The notes beneath the pieces were generated by a model. The model saw only the letters and a list, made by a program, of their open reading frames with translations. It searched no databases and was not told the DNA's origin. Made by a program: the position numbers and the translations under genes. A stretch of DNA of 64,000 bases from Mucilaginibacter sp. OK098 (GTDB lineage Bacteria > Bacteroidota > Bacteroidia > Sphingobacteriales > Sphingobacteriaceae). Where the stretch lies: the NCBI RefSeq assembly GCF_900142915.1, contig NZ_FRCM01000005.1:62001-126000 (forward strand), in the 5' to 3' direction. Shown here piece after piece: positions 50,764 through 60,558 of this stretch (positions within the stretch are counted from its first letter, which is position 1; each line of letters opens with the position of its first letter).

Positions 50764-52179
50764 ATGCTATCGCGAAGAAACTTTATAAAAATAAACGGTG
50801 TAACTACCGCCGGTATTGGATTAGGCCTTAAACCTACCTGGTTTGCAACCGCAGCTTTTGAAAGCAAACGCCCCAAGCTAAGCGAACGCAAGTTTACCAG
50901 TAAGGCTGTTGAGGCTACTATTAAGAATGTAAAGGCCGCTATTAAAGACCCTGAGCTGGCATGGCTGTTTGAAAATTGCTACCCAAATACTTTAGATACT
51001 ACGGTGAACTATTCGGAAAAAGATGGTCGCCCTGATACTTTTGTGATCACGGGTGATATTAATGCCATGTGGATGCGCGATTCATCAGCACAGGTTTGGC
51101 CGTATTTGCCGCTGATAAAGAATGATCCCGAGTTAAAAAATCTGATAAAAGGTGTATTAAACCGCCAGGCTAACTGTGTTTTAATTGATCCTTATGCCAA
51201 TGCTTTTAATGCGGGCCCAACCGGCAGCGAATGGGATAGTGATCGTACAGATATGAAGCCCGAGCTTCACGAACGCAAATGGGAGATAGATTCACTTTGC
51301 TACCCGGTAAGGCTGGCTTTCAATTACTGGAAAATAAGCGGCGACAGTAGCTTTTTTGATGCAAACTGGCAAAAGGCGGGTAAAGCAATTGTAGCCACTT
51401 TTAAAGAGCAGCAACGCAAAAACGGAAAAGGGCCTTATCATTTCCAAAGAAAAACCGAAGTATCAACAGACACAGCCCCATTGAGCGGCTACGGCAACCC
51501 TGTAAAGCCTGTTGGGTTGATCTGTTCCATCTTCCGCCCGAGCGACGATGCTACTATTTATCCTTTCCTGGTGCCATCCAATTACTTTGCCGTGGTAAGC
51601 CTGTATCAAATGGCAGAGATGTATGAACACATAGGCAATGATAAGGCCACCGCAGCAGATTGCAAGGCGTTAGCCGCCGAGGTAGCCCATGCACTGCAAA
51701 AGTATGCTACCGCACAGCACCCGGTATATGGTAAAGTACTGGCTTATGAGGTTGACGGCTTCGGTAATCAGCTGTTTATGGATGATAGCAATGTGCCAAG
51801 TCTGCTGGCATTACCATACCTGAATGCAATATCAGAAAATGATCCGCTTTATCAGAATACCCGCAGGATGGTTTTAAGCACCGCCAATCCGTACTTTTTT
51901 AAGGGCAAGGCTGCGGAAGGTATTGGTGGGCCTCACGTTGGGTTGAATTATATTTGGCCAATGAGCATTATTATACGCGCATTAACTTCAACAGATAAAG
52001 TTGAGATTGCAAAATGCATTAAATGGCTTAAAAACACCCATGCAGGCACCGGTTTTATGCACGAATCATTTAATAAGGATGATGCAGCAGATTTTACCCG
52101 AAAATGGTTTGCCTGGGCAAATACTTTATTTGGAGAATTAATAATTAAAGTACATAAATATTATCCTGATATATTGTAA
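50764..52179 (+). CDS. Glycoside hydrolase family 125, exo-alpha-1,6-mannosidase
   Basis: 471 residues. The N-terminus LSRRNFIKINGVTTAGIG is a twin-arginine export signal (SRRNFIK). The GH125 (former DUF1237) core has ITGDINAMWMRDSSAQVWPY, NAGPTGSEWDSDRTDM, WEIDSLCYPVRLAFNYW, VPSLLALPYL and TGFMHESFNKDDAADFTRKWFAW (in pieces). GH125 enzymes remove terminal alpha-1,6-mannose without a metal. Expected location is the periplasm. No other mannan genes are nearby. Confidence 0.92.
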   Translation: MLSRRNFIKINGVTTAGIGLGLKPTWFATAAFESKRPKLSERKFTSKAVEATIKNVKAAIKDPELAWLFENCYPNTLDTTVNYSEKDGRPDTFVITGDINAMWMRDSSAQVWPYLPLIKNDPELKNLIKGVLNRQANCVLIDPYANAFNAGPTGSEWDSDRTDMKPELHERKWEIDSLCYPVRLAFNYWKISGDSSFFDANWQKAGKAIVATFKEQQRKNGKGPYHFQRKTEVSTDTAPLSGYGNPVKPVGLICSIFRPSDDATIYPFLVPSNYFAVVSLYQMAEMYEHIGNDKATAADCKALAAEVAHALQKYATAQHPVYGKVLAYEVDGFGNQLFMDDSNVPSLLALPYLNAISENDPLYQNTRRMVLSTANPYFFKGKAAEGIGGPHVGLNYIWPMSIIIRALTSTDKVEIAKCIKWLKNTHAGTGFMHESFNKDDAADFTRKWFAWANTLFGELIIKVHKYYPDIL

Positions 52180-52517
52180 AACAGTTTCACTAAAAAGTTA
52201 GTTGTAATATTTTTGAAGCGTAAGAATTGAAATATTGAGCAGGAATTTGAGTAAATGTTTCCTAGTTTTCAATAATTGTGAAGTTTATATTAAAATACTG
52301 TAAAACTAAGGCTTGTAAAATATATATGTGATACTTATTGAATATGTATTTTATAGTATTATATATTTTTTCAATAAGGGGTTTGAGGTTAAAATGTTGA
52401 AAAAAACCACTTTAAAGGCATTATTTTTCTTTCCTAAAAGTTTTTAATTAAGAAAAAACATTTTAGATTAGCTTTATAAAACAATAAACCTCATATTAAA
52501 AAAAAGGAGTAACTGAA
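52180..52517. other. AT-rich intergenic region before the Hc1 gene
   Basis: 338 bp, very AT-rich, no ORF seen. A TAGCTTTA box (52469-52476, 7 of 8 to TAnnTTTG) and a strong Shine-Dalgarno AAAGGAG (52503-52509) serve the next gene. Confidence 0.55.
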
Positions 52518-52694
52518 ATGAAAAAATTTACTGAAGTAAAAGAACTAGTAGCATCTTTGGAAGCAGATGCTGACAAATTTTACAACAAAGGTAACAGCGC
52601 CGCTGGAACCCGTGTAAGAAAAGGCATGCAAGACCTCAAAAATTTAGCACAGGCAATTCGCCTTGAAGTGCAGGGGGCAAAAAACCAAGCTTAA
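52518..52694 (+). CDS. Histone H1-like DNA-binding protein (Hc1 family)
   Basis: 58 residues from ATG 52518. MKKFTEVKELVASLEADADK, FYNKGNSAAGTRVRKGMQDL and KNLAQAIRLEVQGAKN match the short Hc1 type found throughout Bacteroidota, a nucleoid-associated protein. It has the only textbook Shine-Dalgarno I noticed in the window (AAAGGAG, 8 nt before ATG), which fits high expression. A terminator follows 33 bp after the stop. Confidence 0.9.
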   Translation: MKKFTEVKELVASLEADADKFYNKGNSAAGTRVRKGMQDLKNLAQAIRLEVQGAKNQA

Positions 52695-52727
52695 GTAATA
52701 GAAAATCATATTCTTTACTTTATCATT

Positions 52728-52765
52728 AAAAAACCCGTTCCGACACATTCGGATACGGGTTTTTA
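52728..52765 (+). terminator. Terminator after the Hc1 gene
   Basis: AAAAACCCG / CGGGTTTTT with a 15-nt loop and T run; works in both directions, toward the convergent dapA too. Confidence 0.9.
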
Positions 52766-52808
52766 TTTGATTAAACCACCCTGTTATTGCATTGACAGGG
52801 AGAGGTTT

Positions 52809-53690
52809 TTATTTCGTTATCTTCTTTGTCTCTTCAATTATTTTATCAGCAGTAGTGCCGCTAACCTGGACTAGCGGCAGTCGCACAGTATCTCCGCAGA
52901 TGCCTAGATATTTAAGTGCAGTTTTTACGCCTGCAGGGCTACCTTCAACAAACATTAAACGTGTAAAATCAATTAACTGCGAATGCCCTTTTTGTGCTGA
53001 TTTAAAATCGCCTGCAAGGCAGGTCCTGATCATGTCAGACATTTGCCTTGGTAATGCATTCCCAACAACAGATATCACACCCACACCGCCTAATGCTATC
53101 ATCGGTAAGCTAATAGGGTCATCGCCTGATATCAGCAGGAACCCTTCCGGTTTATCACGCGCAATCTGGTTAAGCTGGTCAAAATTGCCTGACGCTTCCT
53201 TGATTGCTATGATGTTTTTAAAATCATTGGCTAGTCTTATGGTCGTTTCAGCACTTATGTTGCTGCCGGTACGGCCGGGTACGTTATATAAAATAACAGG
53301 TAACGGCGTAACTTCTGCAATCGCCTTATAGTGCTGATAAATACCTTCCTGGGTTGGTTTATTATAATGCGGGCTTGCTGATAATATGGCATCATATCCA
53401 TCAATGTTAAAGGCTTTAATTTGCTCAACAACCTCCAGCGTATTGTTACCGCCAATGCCTGCAACAAGGTTAACACGGCCATTAACAGCCTTTGAAGTAA
53501 ATTCCCAAACCTTCTTTCGTTCATCGCTGCTTAGGGTAGCGCTTTCACCGGTAGTTCCCAGTGAGGCTATGTATTCTACCCCTCCTTCAATTAAATAGTT
53601 GATGAGCTTTCCTAAAGCATCGTAGTCAACCTGTCCGTCTGTCTGAAAAGGAGTAATGATTGCTACTCCGGTTCCGTGAAATTTATTCAT
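52809..53690 (-). CDS. dapA: 4-hydroxy-tetrahydrodipicolinate synthase
   Basis: 293 residues. LGTTGESATL (substrate loop), ILYNVPGRT with Tyr135, and AIKEASG with the Schiff-base Lys164 identify DapA. It condenses pyruvate with aspartate semialdehyde, the first step to meso-DAP and lysine, and so feeds MurE of the cluster above. Transcribed alone. Confidence 0.97.
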   Translation of the reverse strand: MNKFHGTGVAIITPFQTDGQVDYDALGKLINYLIEGGVEYIASLGTTGESATLSSDERKKVWEFTSKAVNGRVNLVAGIGGNNTLEVVEQIKAFNIDGYDAILSASPHYNKPTQEGIYQHYKAIAEVTPLPVILYNVPGRTGSNISAETTIRLANDFKNIIAIKEASGNFDQLNQIARDKPEGFLLISGDDPISLPMIALGGVGVISVVGNALPRQMSDMIRTCLAGDFKSAQKGHSQLIDFTRLMFVEGSPAGVKTALKYLGICGDTVRLPLVQVSGTTADKIIEETKKITK

Positions 53691-53801
53691 ATTAGTTATT
53701 AAAGGGTGCTAATATAAGAATTGTTGATGGTTGATAGTTCATGGTTCATGGATTTTGTAAGGATGGGAAGCGTAAAGTTAAATTTGCTTTTAACAAAAAG
53801 A
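53691..53801. repeat. TTGATAGTTCATGGTTCATGG words between dapA and chrA
   Basis: The words GATGGTTGATAG, TTCATGG, TTCATGG appear in the spacer. Related words recur at 55045-55070 (ATGAGCCATCAACTATG) after chrA and at 42332. Confidence 0.6.
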
Positions 53802-54923
53802 TCAAACCAGCAATAAAAGATAGCCTGCTATTGAGCCTCCCAGTACAATGAAGGCACTATTAATTTTTTTGAATTTTAAAAGAATAAAAATGCTGAAAAT
53901 AGCTATCAGAAGTGTCCGCCAATTATTAAAGCCATCTTTTCCCAATTGATAACAGACCGTGAGGATGAGCGCTATTGATGCTACATTTACAGCATTTAAA
54001 AATGCGGCAAATATTTTGGAGCTGCGCATTTTGCGAACTAACGGATTAAGTAAAGCCACAAAAATGAATGATGGAAGGAAGATTCCGATAGTTGAAATAA
54101 TGGCTCCGCTAATTCCATTTATTTGAAAACCGATAAAGGTAACTGACGAGAAAACCGGCCCGGGAGTAAACTGACCTACAGCAATGGCATCAATTAACTG
54201 TTGTCTGGTTATAATTCCCTTTGCTACCAGTTCGGAATCAAGGAAAGCAAAAAGTACGTATCCACTGCCATAAAGTATTGCACCTATCTTTAAAAATGAT
54301 AAAAATAAACTAATATTAATTCGACTGAAAAAGCTTGCGCCTGCAGGCAAAAAAAGCGGTATTAAAGTTAGTGTCGGATAGGTTCGCTTTTGCCTGATAG
54401 CTGCCAGGCCCATTGCTACAAATCCTGCTCCGAATAATACAAGAATCTCTGAACATCCAAGCCAGCTTAATAATAAAGCCGCAATTCCAATAATACCCAA
54501 TTCAACAGTTTGCAATGATTTTTTGGCAAGCGGATATATTGCTGCCAGGATCACCGCTATAATTGCCGGTTTAATACCATAAATAAAAGGTTGAATTTGC
54601 GGGAGCTGCCCATAGCTTTTATACAACCACGCTAAACAGCCGGTTATCAATACCGCTGGCATAATAAAACAAAAGCCTGCAATCATCAGCCCTTTCCATC
54701 CTCCGCGTTCATGCCCGATATGAATAGCCATTTCGGTGCTGTTGGGGCCAGGTATAAGATTGGTAGCACCAATAAGGTCAAGAAAATGCTGCTCTGTTAA
54801 CCAGCCTCTTTTAACAACAACTTCCTGGTGCATCATGGCTATATGCGCAGCCGGGCCTCCGAAAGCCGTTGTCCCCAATTTTAGAAACAACAATGCAATT
54901 TCCCTGAGCCGTGTTTCTTTCAT
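53802..54923 (-). CDS. chrA: Chromate transporter family protein (long form)
   Basis: 373 residues, two CHR halves with about ten to twelve membrane segments. N-half: LKLGTTAFGGPAAHIAMM and LIPGPNSTEMAIHIGHERGG; C-half: FLKIGAILYGSGYVLFAFL and AVGQFTPGPVFSSVTFIG. The paired FGGP/PGP motifs are the ChrA signature. It exports chromate, or another oxyanion, by proton exchange; specificity is not shown by sequence. Confidence 0.93.
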   Translation of the reverse strand: MKETRLREIALLFLKLGTTAFGGPAAHIAMMHQEVVVKRGWLTEQHFLDLIGATNLIPGPNSTEMAIHIGHERGGWKGLMIAGFCFIMPAVLITGCLAWLYKSYGQLPQIQPFIYGIKPAIIAVILAAIYPLAKKSLQTVELGIIGIAALLLSWLGCSEILVLFGAGFVAMGLAAIRQKRTYPTLTLIPLFLPAGASFFSRINISLFLSFLKIGAILYGSGYVLFAFLDSELVAKGIITRQQLIDAIAVGQFTPGPVFSSVTFIGFQINGISGAIISTIGIFLPSFIFVALLNPLVRKMRSSKIFAAFLNAVNVASIALILTVCYQLGKDGFNNWRTLLIAIFSIFILLKFKKINSAFIVLGGSIAGYLLLLV

Positions 54924-55073
54924 ATCAGCAAATATCGAATGTTAAGGTTTAGTTATCATTAAATATCATGATATTTAAATTCTTAGTATCGACTCCAAAT
55001 AGGTGGTCTGTGAGGACACAAACCACGGGTTGCCTGGCAGGTTTCCGGCTATGAGCCATCAACTATGAACCAA

Positions 55074-57527
55074 TCAAAAGCTCACCCCAATCCTGATGGC
55101 TGAATTTGTATTGCTGCCGCTGTTAAATGATTTACCATACATAAGTCTGAAGCCAAGGTATTGCACGCCAACACCCAGCTCAGTATAGTTTTTAAGGGTA
55201 GGGGTTGACAGGTAGTTTATATCAACGATCTCCTGTAGTTTCAGCTTCCTTAACAATGGGATCTTATTAAGGAAAAAGCCTGAGAAATTTTGTTCAAGAT
55301 GCCCTTCAATATATTTGGTATAAGTACTGTAGGTATAATAATTCAGTAATAAAAAGCTATTGATCCCGGTACCTGAAAACAAGATCTGGTTGCCCGTGAA
55401 TTGCTTATAATCCGGGTAAAAAATGCTATTGTTATTTAAAAACTTACCTGCACCTACAAAGAAAGAAGTTTGGCCAAATACACCCGCATTAATATTTGAT
55501 TTGGAGATATCGGCAGCCAGCAAATCGTAATCAACATCAGAACCCAATACGCCTTTTATTCCCTTTGTATAGGTTAGGCCAATTGTTGGATATTTTGATG
55601 GAAGATACCGTCTCCCGGTAGGATAGGTTTCATATTTGTCGCTGAAATCATATGTGGTGCGCAATGTGACTTTGAATGATTGGTTATCTGCAAAAAGCGG
55701 ACTGTCAAAGGTTGGCGTAAATGGATTATTCGAGGTATAATCTCTGTTGCCCGGATTAAAAAAGCTGTAGTTTGACGAATTTGCCAACGATTTTCTGTCT
55801 GCCCATTCAGCATAACCGCTTGCCATCCAGCCACCGGTTATGCGTTTGCTTGCAGATACGGATACATATTGTTTTTGATAAAGCTTTTCATAGTTCTGCC
55901 GCTCAAACAAACTGTAAACCGAATTAATTAATGGCGAAACAGGGGTGTGATTATTAAGGTCGACTATTTCAGAACCTGCATTAAAGCCCAGGTTGTAGGA
56001 ACCTGCCGGTACACCGGCGTAGATGCTACCTGTTAATTTATGGTTTGAAAAGCCATAACCTGCTTTTGCGCCAACAACCAAATATTTATTGGTTGTACTG
56101 TCAATCTGTTTGCTGAATGACGCTCCATAATTAAGATTAAAGCCCTGTACTGTGTTAAATCTTATAGAAGGAAAAATAGCATCAAGGTTATAATACTCAT
56201 GGTCATAACGGTTAACATGGCGGTAGCTTTGATACGTAAGGTTAAGCAAGCTGAATTTATTGTTCACTTTATCGAGTGAATCTAGGTATTGTTTTGATTC
56301 GCGCTTTTTAGCCAGTACCGCCTTTTTCGTATAATCTGTTTTTTCTTCTTCAGTTAACGGAACCGGCCTCTCGTTTGCCCAATAGGCCGAGTCTTTTTTG
56401 TTGCTCTCTTTAGTAACCCGCATTACCTCTTTAAATTCTTTTTTATCAAACTTAGGGTTCAGGTCATAATCCTTATAAACCGAAATAAAATATCCGCCAA
56501 CCTTAAAGCTCAATAAGCCGCCGGTAAACTCAAATTTAACCGATGAAGGCATCCAGGCCTGTTGGTTAACCTGGATAAACTGTTCGCTTACCTTTAGGGT
56601 ATCTACAAAGTTTATATTCTGTTTTTTGGTGATAAAAAAGTCAAGGCCATAAATACGCCAGCTGTTTTCCAAAATGTAAATATATCCCTGGAAACAGGCA
56701 TCGTAGCCGCGTTTAGGGATAACTTTTATCTTATCAACAGTTTCTCCGTTTTCTGTTGTAAAGCCTATGTATTTATAATTGTAATAAAACATGGCATTAT
56801 CAGCAATTGGCGATACCAATGGGCGCAGGCTCAAACCGCCCCAGTTTTGGATGTTCTCGTAAAAATTTACCTGGATATCAGATGCTCTGTTATAGCTGAA
56901 TGCCTGGTTGCTGCCTGATACTTTTGATGAGATCAGCTCCTCGTGCACCTTATCAGGCTTCATAAAGCTGTATTTTGATTCAGACTCTGAAAGGTAAACA
57001 ATCCCCCTGCGGTTTGAGTCGAGGCCCATTTCGCGGGTAGCTTTCTGCACATCAAATCCCAGGAATTTTTTAGGGGCTGCCAATAGCTTTTGCAAGCCTT
57101 TTATGTAAACCTCGCAGGTATACGCATCAACCTCGTTAAGATGGCTTTTTCGTTTCTTTATAGCCTTACGGATTATGGCATAGGCTGGATCTTCGCCGCC
57201 TGCCTTAACAACCACATCACTTAACTGGTAAGTTTCGGTTTGTAAAACAATATTAACAGATTGATTTTTGTTAAGCTCAATTTTGCGGTTTTGCTGCTGG
57301 TAGCCCACCGCTTTATACTGTACATCATACGTGCCGGGCTTTAATTGCAGGCCGTACTCACCTTCGCTGTTTGCTGATGTGCCTTTAGTGGTATTTTTTA
57401 TGTAGATGCTTGCAAACGGAATTGCTTTATTGTGTTCGTCAGTGATTTTACCGCTAATGGTAAATGACTGTGAAAATGCACTTAAACTAATAATAATAAG
57501 GAGGGTGAAAGGTACGGTAAATTTCAT
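55074..57527 (-). CDS. DUF5686 outer-membrane protein with carboxypeptidase-regulatory-like domain
   Basis: 817 residues. Signal peptide (MKFTVPFTLLIIISLSAFS), then a CarboxypepD_reg-like beta-sandwich (about 22-105, ISGKITDEHNKAIPFASIYI and GTYDVQYKAVGYQ), then DUF5686 (AYAIIRKAIKKRKSHLNEVD onward) with many aromatic-ended strands, compatible with a C-terminal barrel. The last residues GVSF and AIRIGVSF fit a barrel end signal. No plug domain, so not a SusC-type receptor. Function unknown; some relatives are surface-exposed. Confidence 0.87.
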   Translation of the reverse strand: MKFTVPFTLLIIISLSAFSQSFTISGKITDEHNKAIPFASIYIKNTTKGTSANSEGEYGLQLKPGTYDVQYKAVGYQQQNRKIELNKNQSVNIVLQTETYQLSDVVVKAGGEDPAYAIIRKAIKKRKSHLNEVDAYTCEVYIKGLQKLLAAPKKFLGFDVQKATREMGLDSNRRGIVYLSESESKYSFMKPDKVHEELISSKVSGSNQAFSYNRASDIQVNFYENIQNWGGLSLRPLVSPIADNAMFYYNYKYIGFTTENGETVDKIKVIPKRGYDACFQGYIYILENSWRIYGLDFFITKKQNINFVDTLKVSEQFIQVNQQAWMPSSVKFEFTGGLLSFKVGGYFISVYKDYDLNPKFDKKEFKEVMRVTKESNKKDSAYWANERPVPLTEEEKTDYTKKAVLAKKRESKQYLDSLDKVNNKFSLLNLTYQSYRHVNRYDHEYYNLDAIFPSIRFNTVQGFNLNYGASFSKQIDSTTNKYLVVGAKAGYGFSNHKLTGSIYAGVPAGSYNLGFNAGSEIVDLNNHTPVSPLINSVYSLFERQNYEKLYQKQYVSVSASKRITGGWMASGYAEWADRKSLANSSNYSFFNPGNRDYTSNNPFTPTFDSPLFADNQSFKVTLRTTYDFSDKYETYPTGRRYLPSKYPTIGLTYTKGIKGVLGSDVDYDLLAADISKSNINAGVFGQTSFFVGAGKFLNNNSIFYPDYKQFTGNQILFSGTGINSFLLLNYYTYSTYTKYIEGHLEQNFSGFFLNKIPLLRKLKLQEIVDINYLSTPTLKNYTELGVGVQYLGFRLMYGKSFNSGSNTNSAIRIGVSF

Positions 57528-57953
57528 CTAGATGATTTTATGCTAAGGTCAAATAATTTTATTGAACCCAAACAGGCGTTTTTGTTAATTAGTGTTAAAG
57601 ATGCTTTGATGATGAAAAGCCACTTGTGTTACACTTACCGGCATAAAAAACAAACAATATCAAGTTAGGAGCAAGGATTAAAATAGATTGGGAAAAATGA
57701 AAAATTTGATAGTATGAGGGTACTGTGAAATGTCTGTTAAAATAAAAGCCTCCTCACACTCGCTGCTTGGAGGCTTTAACCTAAACCTTATCACAATAGG
57801 CAGGCAGGAAGCCCGCCATATGAAGCTGCTAATATAAAGTTTTATGTGATATGAGTGAAATTTTTCGCGTTAAATTGACACAATAACCTGTAAAATGTTT
57901 ATATAGATCAAAACACTAACTAAAGGTTAAATTAACCTAAAAGTGATTTACGC
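57528..57953. other. Intergenic region between ligA and DUF5686 genes
   Basis: 426 bp. Contains a leftward terminator (57745-57777) and nothing else I can support. A CTAAACCTTATC stretch beside the hairpin and a GGCAGGCAGGAAGCCCGCC segment may form further secondary structure. Confidence 0.5.
57745..57777 (-). terminator. Terminator-like hairpin after ligA
   Basis: Perfect stem AAAGCCTCC / GGAGGCTTT with a 15-nt loop; on the leftward strand it is followed by TATTTTAA. It lies 177 bp after the ligA stop. Confidence 0.7.
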
Positions 57954-59969
57954 TTAATCTATCATTCCAAGTAATTCGGCATCACTAATAATGGGGATAT
58001 TTAGTTTTTGGGCCTTCTCTAATTTAGCCGGGCCCATATTATCACCTGCTACCAGGTAATTCAATTTAGCCGAAATGCTGCTAACTATTTTACCGCCATT
58101 TTGCTCAATAATGTCCTTCAGCTCATCTCTCGAAAACTTTTCAAAAACGCCCGATATAATAAAGGATTGACCGCTAAGCTTTTCACTGGCAAGATTTACC
58201 TCTTTTTCTACGGTCACAAATTGCAGCCCGTAGTCTTTTAATTTTTGGATCTCATCCTTATGGCTTTGATCGCTAAAGTATTCAATAAGGCTTAATGCAA
58301 TACGTTCGCCAATTTCTTCCGCAGTTATTAATTCATCAAAAGTGGCGGCCGCAATATTATCTATATTTTTAAAATGAGCGGCAAGTTTTTTGGCCACTGT
58401 TTCACCCACATAGCGAATCCCGAGGCCAAACAGCACTTTCTCAAAAGGCATCTCTTTTGATTTTTCAATACCCTCCAGCATGTTATTGATAGATTTTTCG
58501 CCAAAGCGCCCCATCTTCTTTAACTCTTCGCTATGTACACTAAGTCCGTAAATATCACTTATGTGGCTTATAAATTTATTTTGATAAAGTGTTTCAATTG
58601 TTTCATCGCCCAGCCCGTCAATATTCATCGCTTTGCGGCTTATAAAGTGCTGCATTTTGCCAACTATCTGTGGATGGCAACCCTCATCATTTGGGCAATA
58701 GGAGGCTGCCTCGCCTTCCTTGCGAATCAGCAGCGTGCCACAAACCGGGCAATGAGTAATGTAGTGGACCTGTTTTGCCGATGGATCGCGCTTGTCCAAA
58801 TTTACGCTGATGATCTTAGGGATGATCTCGCCGCCTTTTTCTACAAACACCCAATCGTGTTCGTGTAGCTTTAATCGTTTTTCAATTTCATCGGCATTGT
58901 GCAGCGTCGCCCGTTTAACGGTAGTGCCGGCAAGCAGTACAGGCTTTAAATTTGCAACAGGTGTAACTGCCCCCGTACGCCCAACCTGGTAGGTTACTGT
59001 TAATAATTCGGTTTGCACCTGCTCCGCCTTGTATTTATAGGCAATTGCCCAGCGCGGTGATTTTGCCGTAAAGCCAAGCTCCTGCTGCTGGGCGTAGCTG
59101 TTTACCTTTATTACTATACCATCAATATCATAGCTCAGATCAACGCGCTTTTTATCCCAGTAACTAATAAAGTTAAAAACATCTTCAATGGTGCTGCACA
59201 GCTTGCTATGCTCGTTGGTATGAAAACCCCAGTTTTTTGCCGCCTGCAAGCTTTCCCAATGGGTTTTAAACAATAGTTTTTCGGTATAAAGAAAATACAG
59301 GAAACAATCCAGCGGACGGCGCGCTACCTCGGCCGAGTCCTGCATTTTTATAGTGCCTGATGCAAAATTACGTGGGTTGGCGTAAGTCATTTCGCCATTT
59401 TCAAGCCTTTCGTTATTTAAGCGCTCAAAGGCTTTCAGGTGCATAAACACCTCACCGCGGATCTCAAACAGATCGGGGTAATCGCCGCTTTTCAAACGTT
59501 TGGGAATGGTGTTAATAGTGCGCACGTTAGTGGTAACATCATCGCCTTGGATGCCATCCCCACGGGTAACAGCGCGTACAAGTATGCCATTTTCATAAGT
59601 AAGGCTCATAGACAAGCCGTCAAACTTTAACTCACATACATACTCAAAATTATCGCCAATGGCTTTGCGGATGCGCTGATCAAAATCAAGCAGTTCCTGC
59701 TCGTTATAGGTATTGCCTAATGAGAGCATTGGCCAGCGGTGCCTAACGGTAACAAAATCTTTTGTGATATCTCCGCCAACCTTTTGCGTAGGCGAATCAG
59801 GGTCGGCAAATTCAGGGAACTGCTTTTCAATCGCGTTCAGTTCTTCCAGTTTTTTATCGAAATCAAAATCGGCAATAGTAGGCATTGCCAGCACATAATA
59901 ATTGTAGTTGTGCTGTTTCAATTCAGATGAAAGAGATTCAATTCGGGTTTTTGCTTCAGCCGGTGACAT
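57954..59969 (-). CDS. ligA: NAD-dependent DNA ligase
   Basis: 671 residues, full length. Ia domain, adenylation domain with CELKFDGLS (AMP-accepting Lys115), OB fold, Zn finger with four cysteines (CPVCGTLL...SYCPNDEGC), HhH repeats (RKAMNIDGLGDETIETL, GLGIRYVGETVAKKLA) and a C-terminal BRCT domain (GQSFIISGVFEKFSRDELKDII, in pieces). It seals nicks in replication and repair. Transcribed alone. Confidence 0.97.
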   Translation of the reverse strand: MSPAEAKTRIESLSSELKQHNYNYYVLAMPTIADFDFDKKLEELNAIEKQFPEFADPDSPTQKVGGDITKDFVTVRHRWPMLSLGNTYNEQELLDFDQRIRKAIGDNFEYVCELKFDGLSMSLTYENGILVRAVTRGDGIQGDDVTTNVRTINTIPKRLKSGDYPDLFEIRGEVFMHLKAFERLNNERLENGEMTYANPRNFASGTIKMQDSAEVARRPLDCFLYFLYTEKLLFKTHWESLQAAKNWGFHTNEHSKLCSTIEDVFNFISYWDKKRVDLSYDIDGIVIKVNSYAQQQELGFTAKSPRWAIAYKYKAEQVQTELLTVTYQVGRTGAVTPVANLKPVLLAGTTVKRATLHNADEIEKRLKLHEHDWVFVEKGGEIIPKIISVNLDKRDPSAKQVHYITHCPVCGTLLIRKEGEAASYCPNDEGCHPQIVGKMQHFISRKAMNIDGLGDETIETLYQNKFISHISDIYGLSVHSEELKKMGRFGEKSINNMLEGIEKSKEMPFEKVLFGLGIRYVGETVAKKLAAHFKNIDNIAAATFDELITAEEIGERIALSLIEYFSDQSHKDEIQKLKDYGLQFVTVEKEVNLASEKLSGQSFIISGVFEKFSRDELKDIIEQNGGKIVSSISAKLNYLVAGDNMGPAKLEKAQKLNIPIISDAELLGMID

Positions 59970-60108
59970 ATAAGCGAAGATAAGTTTTGATTTCGGAATT
60001 CGGAATTTCGATTTCGGAATTATTTGAATGTGCTAACTGAAAAAGGAAAAAAAATTAAACCCTCGGGGCTTTACACCGTCATACCAAAAAAACAAAACAT
60101 ATTTTACC

Positions 60109-60414
60109 ATGAAAAATTACGGAAAAATATTAATGCTGGCATCAGTCATATCATTGTTTGCAGTAGCAAGCAGCAGTGCTCAAGTTATTGTAAGGGCCCG
60201 TTTAGGTCGTCCGAGGACTGCTGTTGTGGTTCGCCCGGTACGTCCTACACCACGCCATGTTTGGGTTTCGGAAGAATGGGTACCATCAGGAGGAACTTAT
60301 GTATATCGCCAGGGTTACTGGGCCGAGCCGCCACGTCCGCGTGCAGTTTGGGTAGCCGGCAGGTGGAGGCACCATCACCATGGTTATGCATGGGTTGGTG
60401 GTTATTGGAGATAA
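60109..60414 (+). CDS. Small secreted WxxGxW/YXWGQ-repeat protein
   Basis: 101 residues. Signal peptide (MLASVISLFAVASSSAQ), then three Trp-rich units: VWVSEEWVPSGGTYVYRQGYW, AVWVAGRWRHHHH and YAWVGGYWR (first unit quoted in part: WVPSGGTYVYRQGYW). It matches the BcpO-related WXXGXW repeat family. Arg-rich and His-rich. Function unknown, periplasmic. A longer frame overlaps it (60024-60428), but only this one has a signal peptide and the family repeat. Confidence 0.82.
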   Translation: MKNYGKILMLASVISLFAVASSSAQVIVRARLGRPRTAVVVRPVRPTPRHVWVSEEWVPSGGTYVYRQGYWAEPPRPRAVWVAGRWRHHHHGYAWVGGYWR

Positions 60415-60436
60415 GCCCCCAGCCCTGAAGGGGAGC

Positions 60437-60480
60437 AAAAAAGAATAGCCCGGATTATAAGATCCCCGGCTATTCTTTTC
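60437..60480. terminator. Bidirectional terminator between convergent genes
   Basis: AAAAGAATAGCC / GGCTATTCTTTT (60439-60450, 60468-60479). A related AATAGCC...GGCTA hairpin recurs at about 61574. Confidence 0.88.
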
Positions 60481-60558
60481 TGTGGTTATAGCTTTTCTAT
60501 TTCTTTAGCTACTTTCTATTTCTTGATTCTGGCATCTTGACTCTTATTTCTGTTTTTA

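Noticed and set aside
52792..53331. 179-residue plus-strand frame over dapA
   Set aside because: Antisense shadow of dapA; product looks like composition-driven Ser/Pro/Leu text without a fold.
53802..54923. Two fused half-size chromate transporters from a frameshift repair
   Set aside because: The two-domain long ChrA is a normal family form.
55074..57527. SusC/TonB-dependent receptor
   Set aside because: It starts with the same carboxypeptidase-regulatory domain, but there is no plug domain, no SusD partner and the length is too short; DUF5686 fits better.
60024..60428. 134-residue frame overlapping the WxxGxW protein
   Set aside because: Starts without signals, Cys/Ser-rich, and competes with a frame that has a signal peptide and a recognised repeat family.
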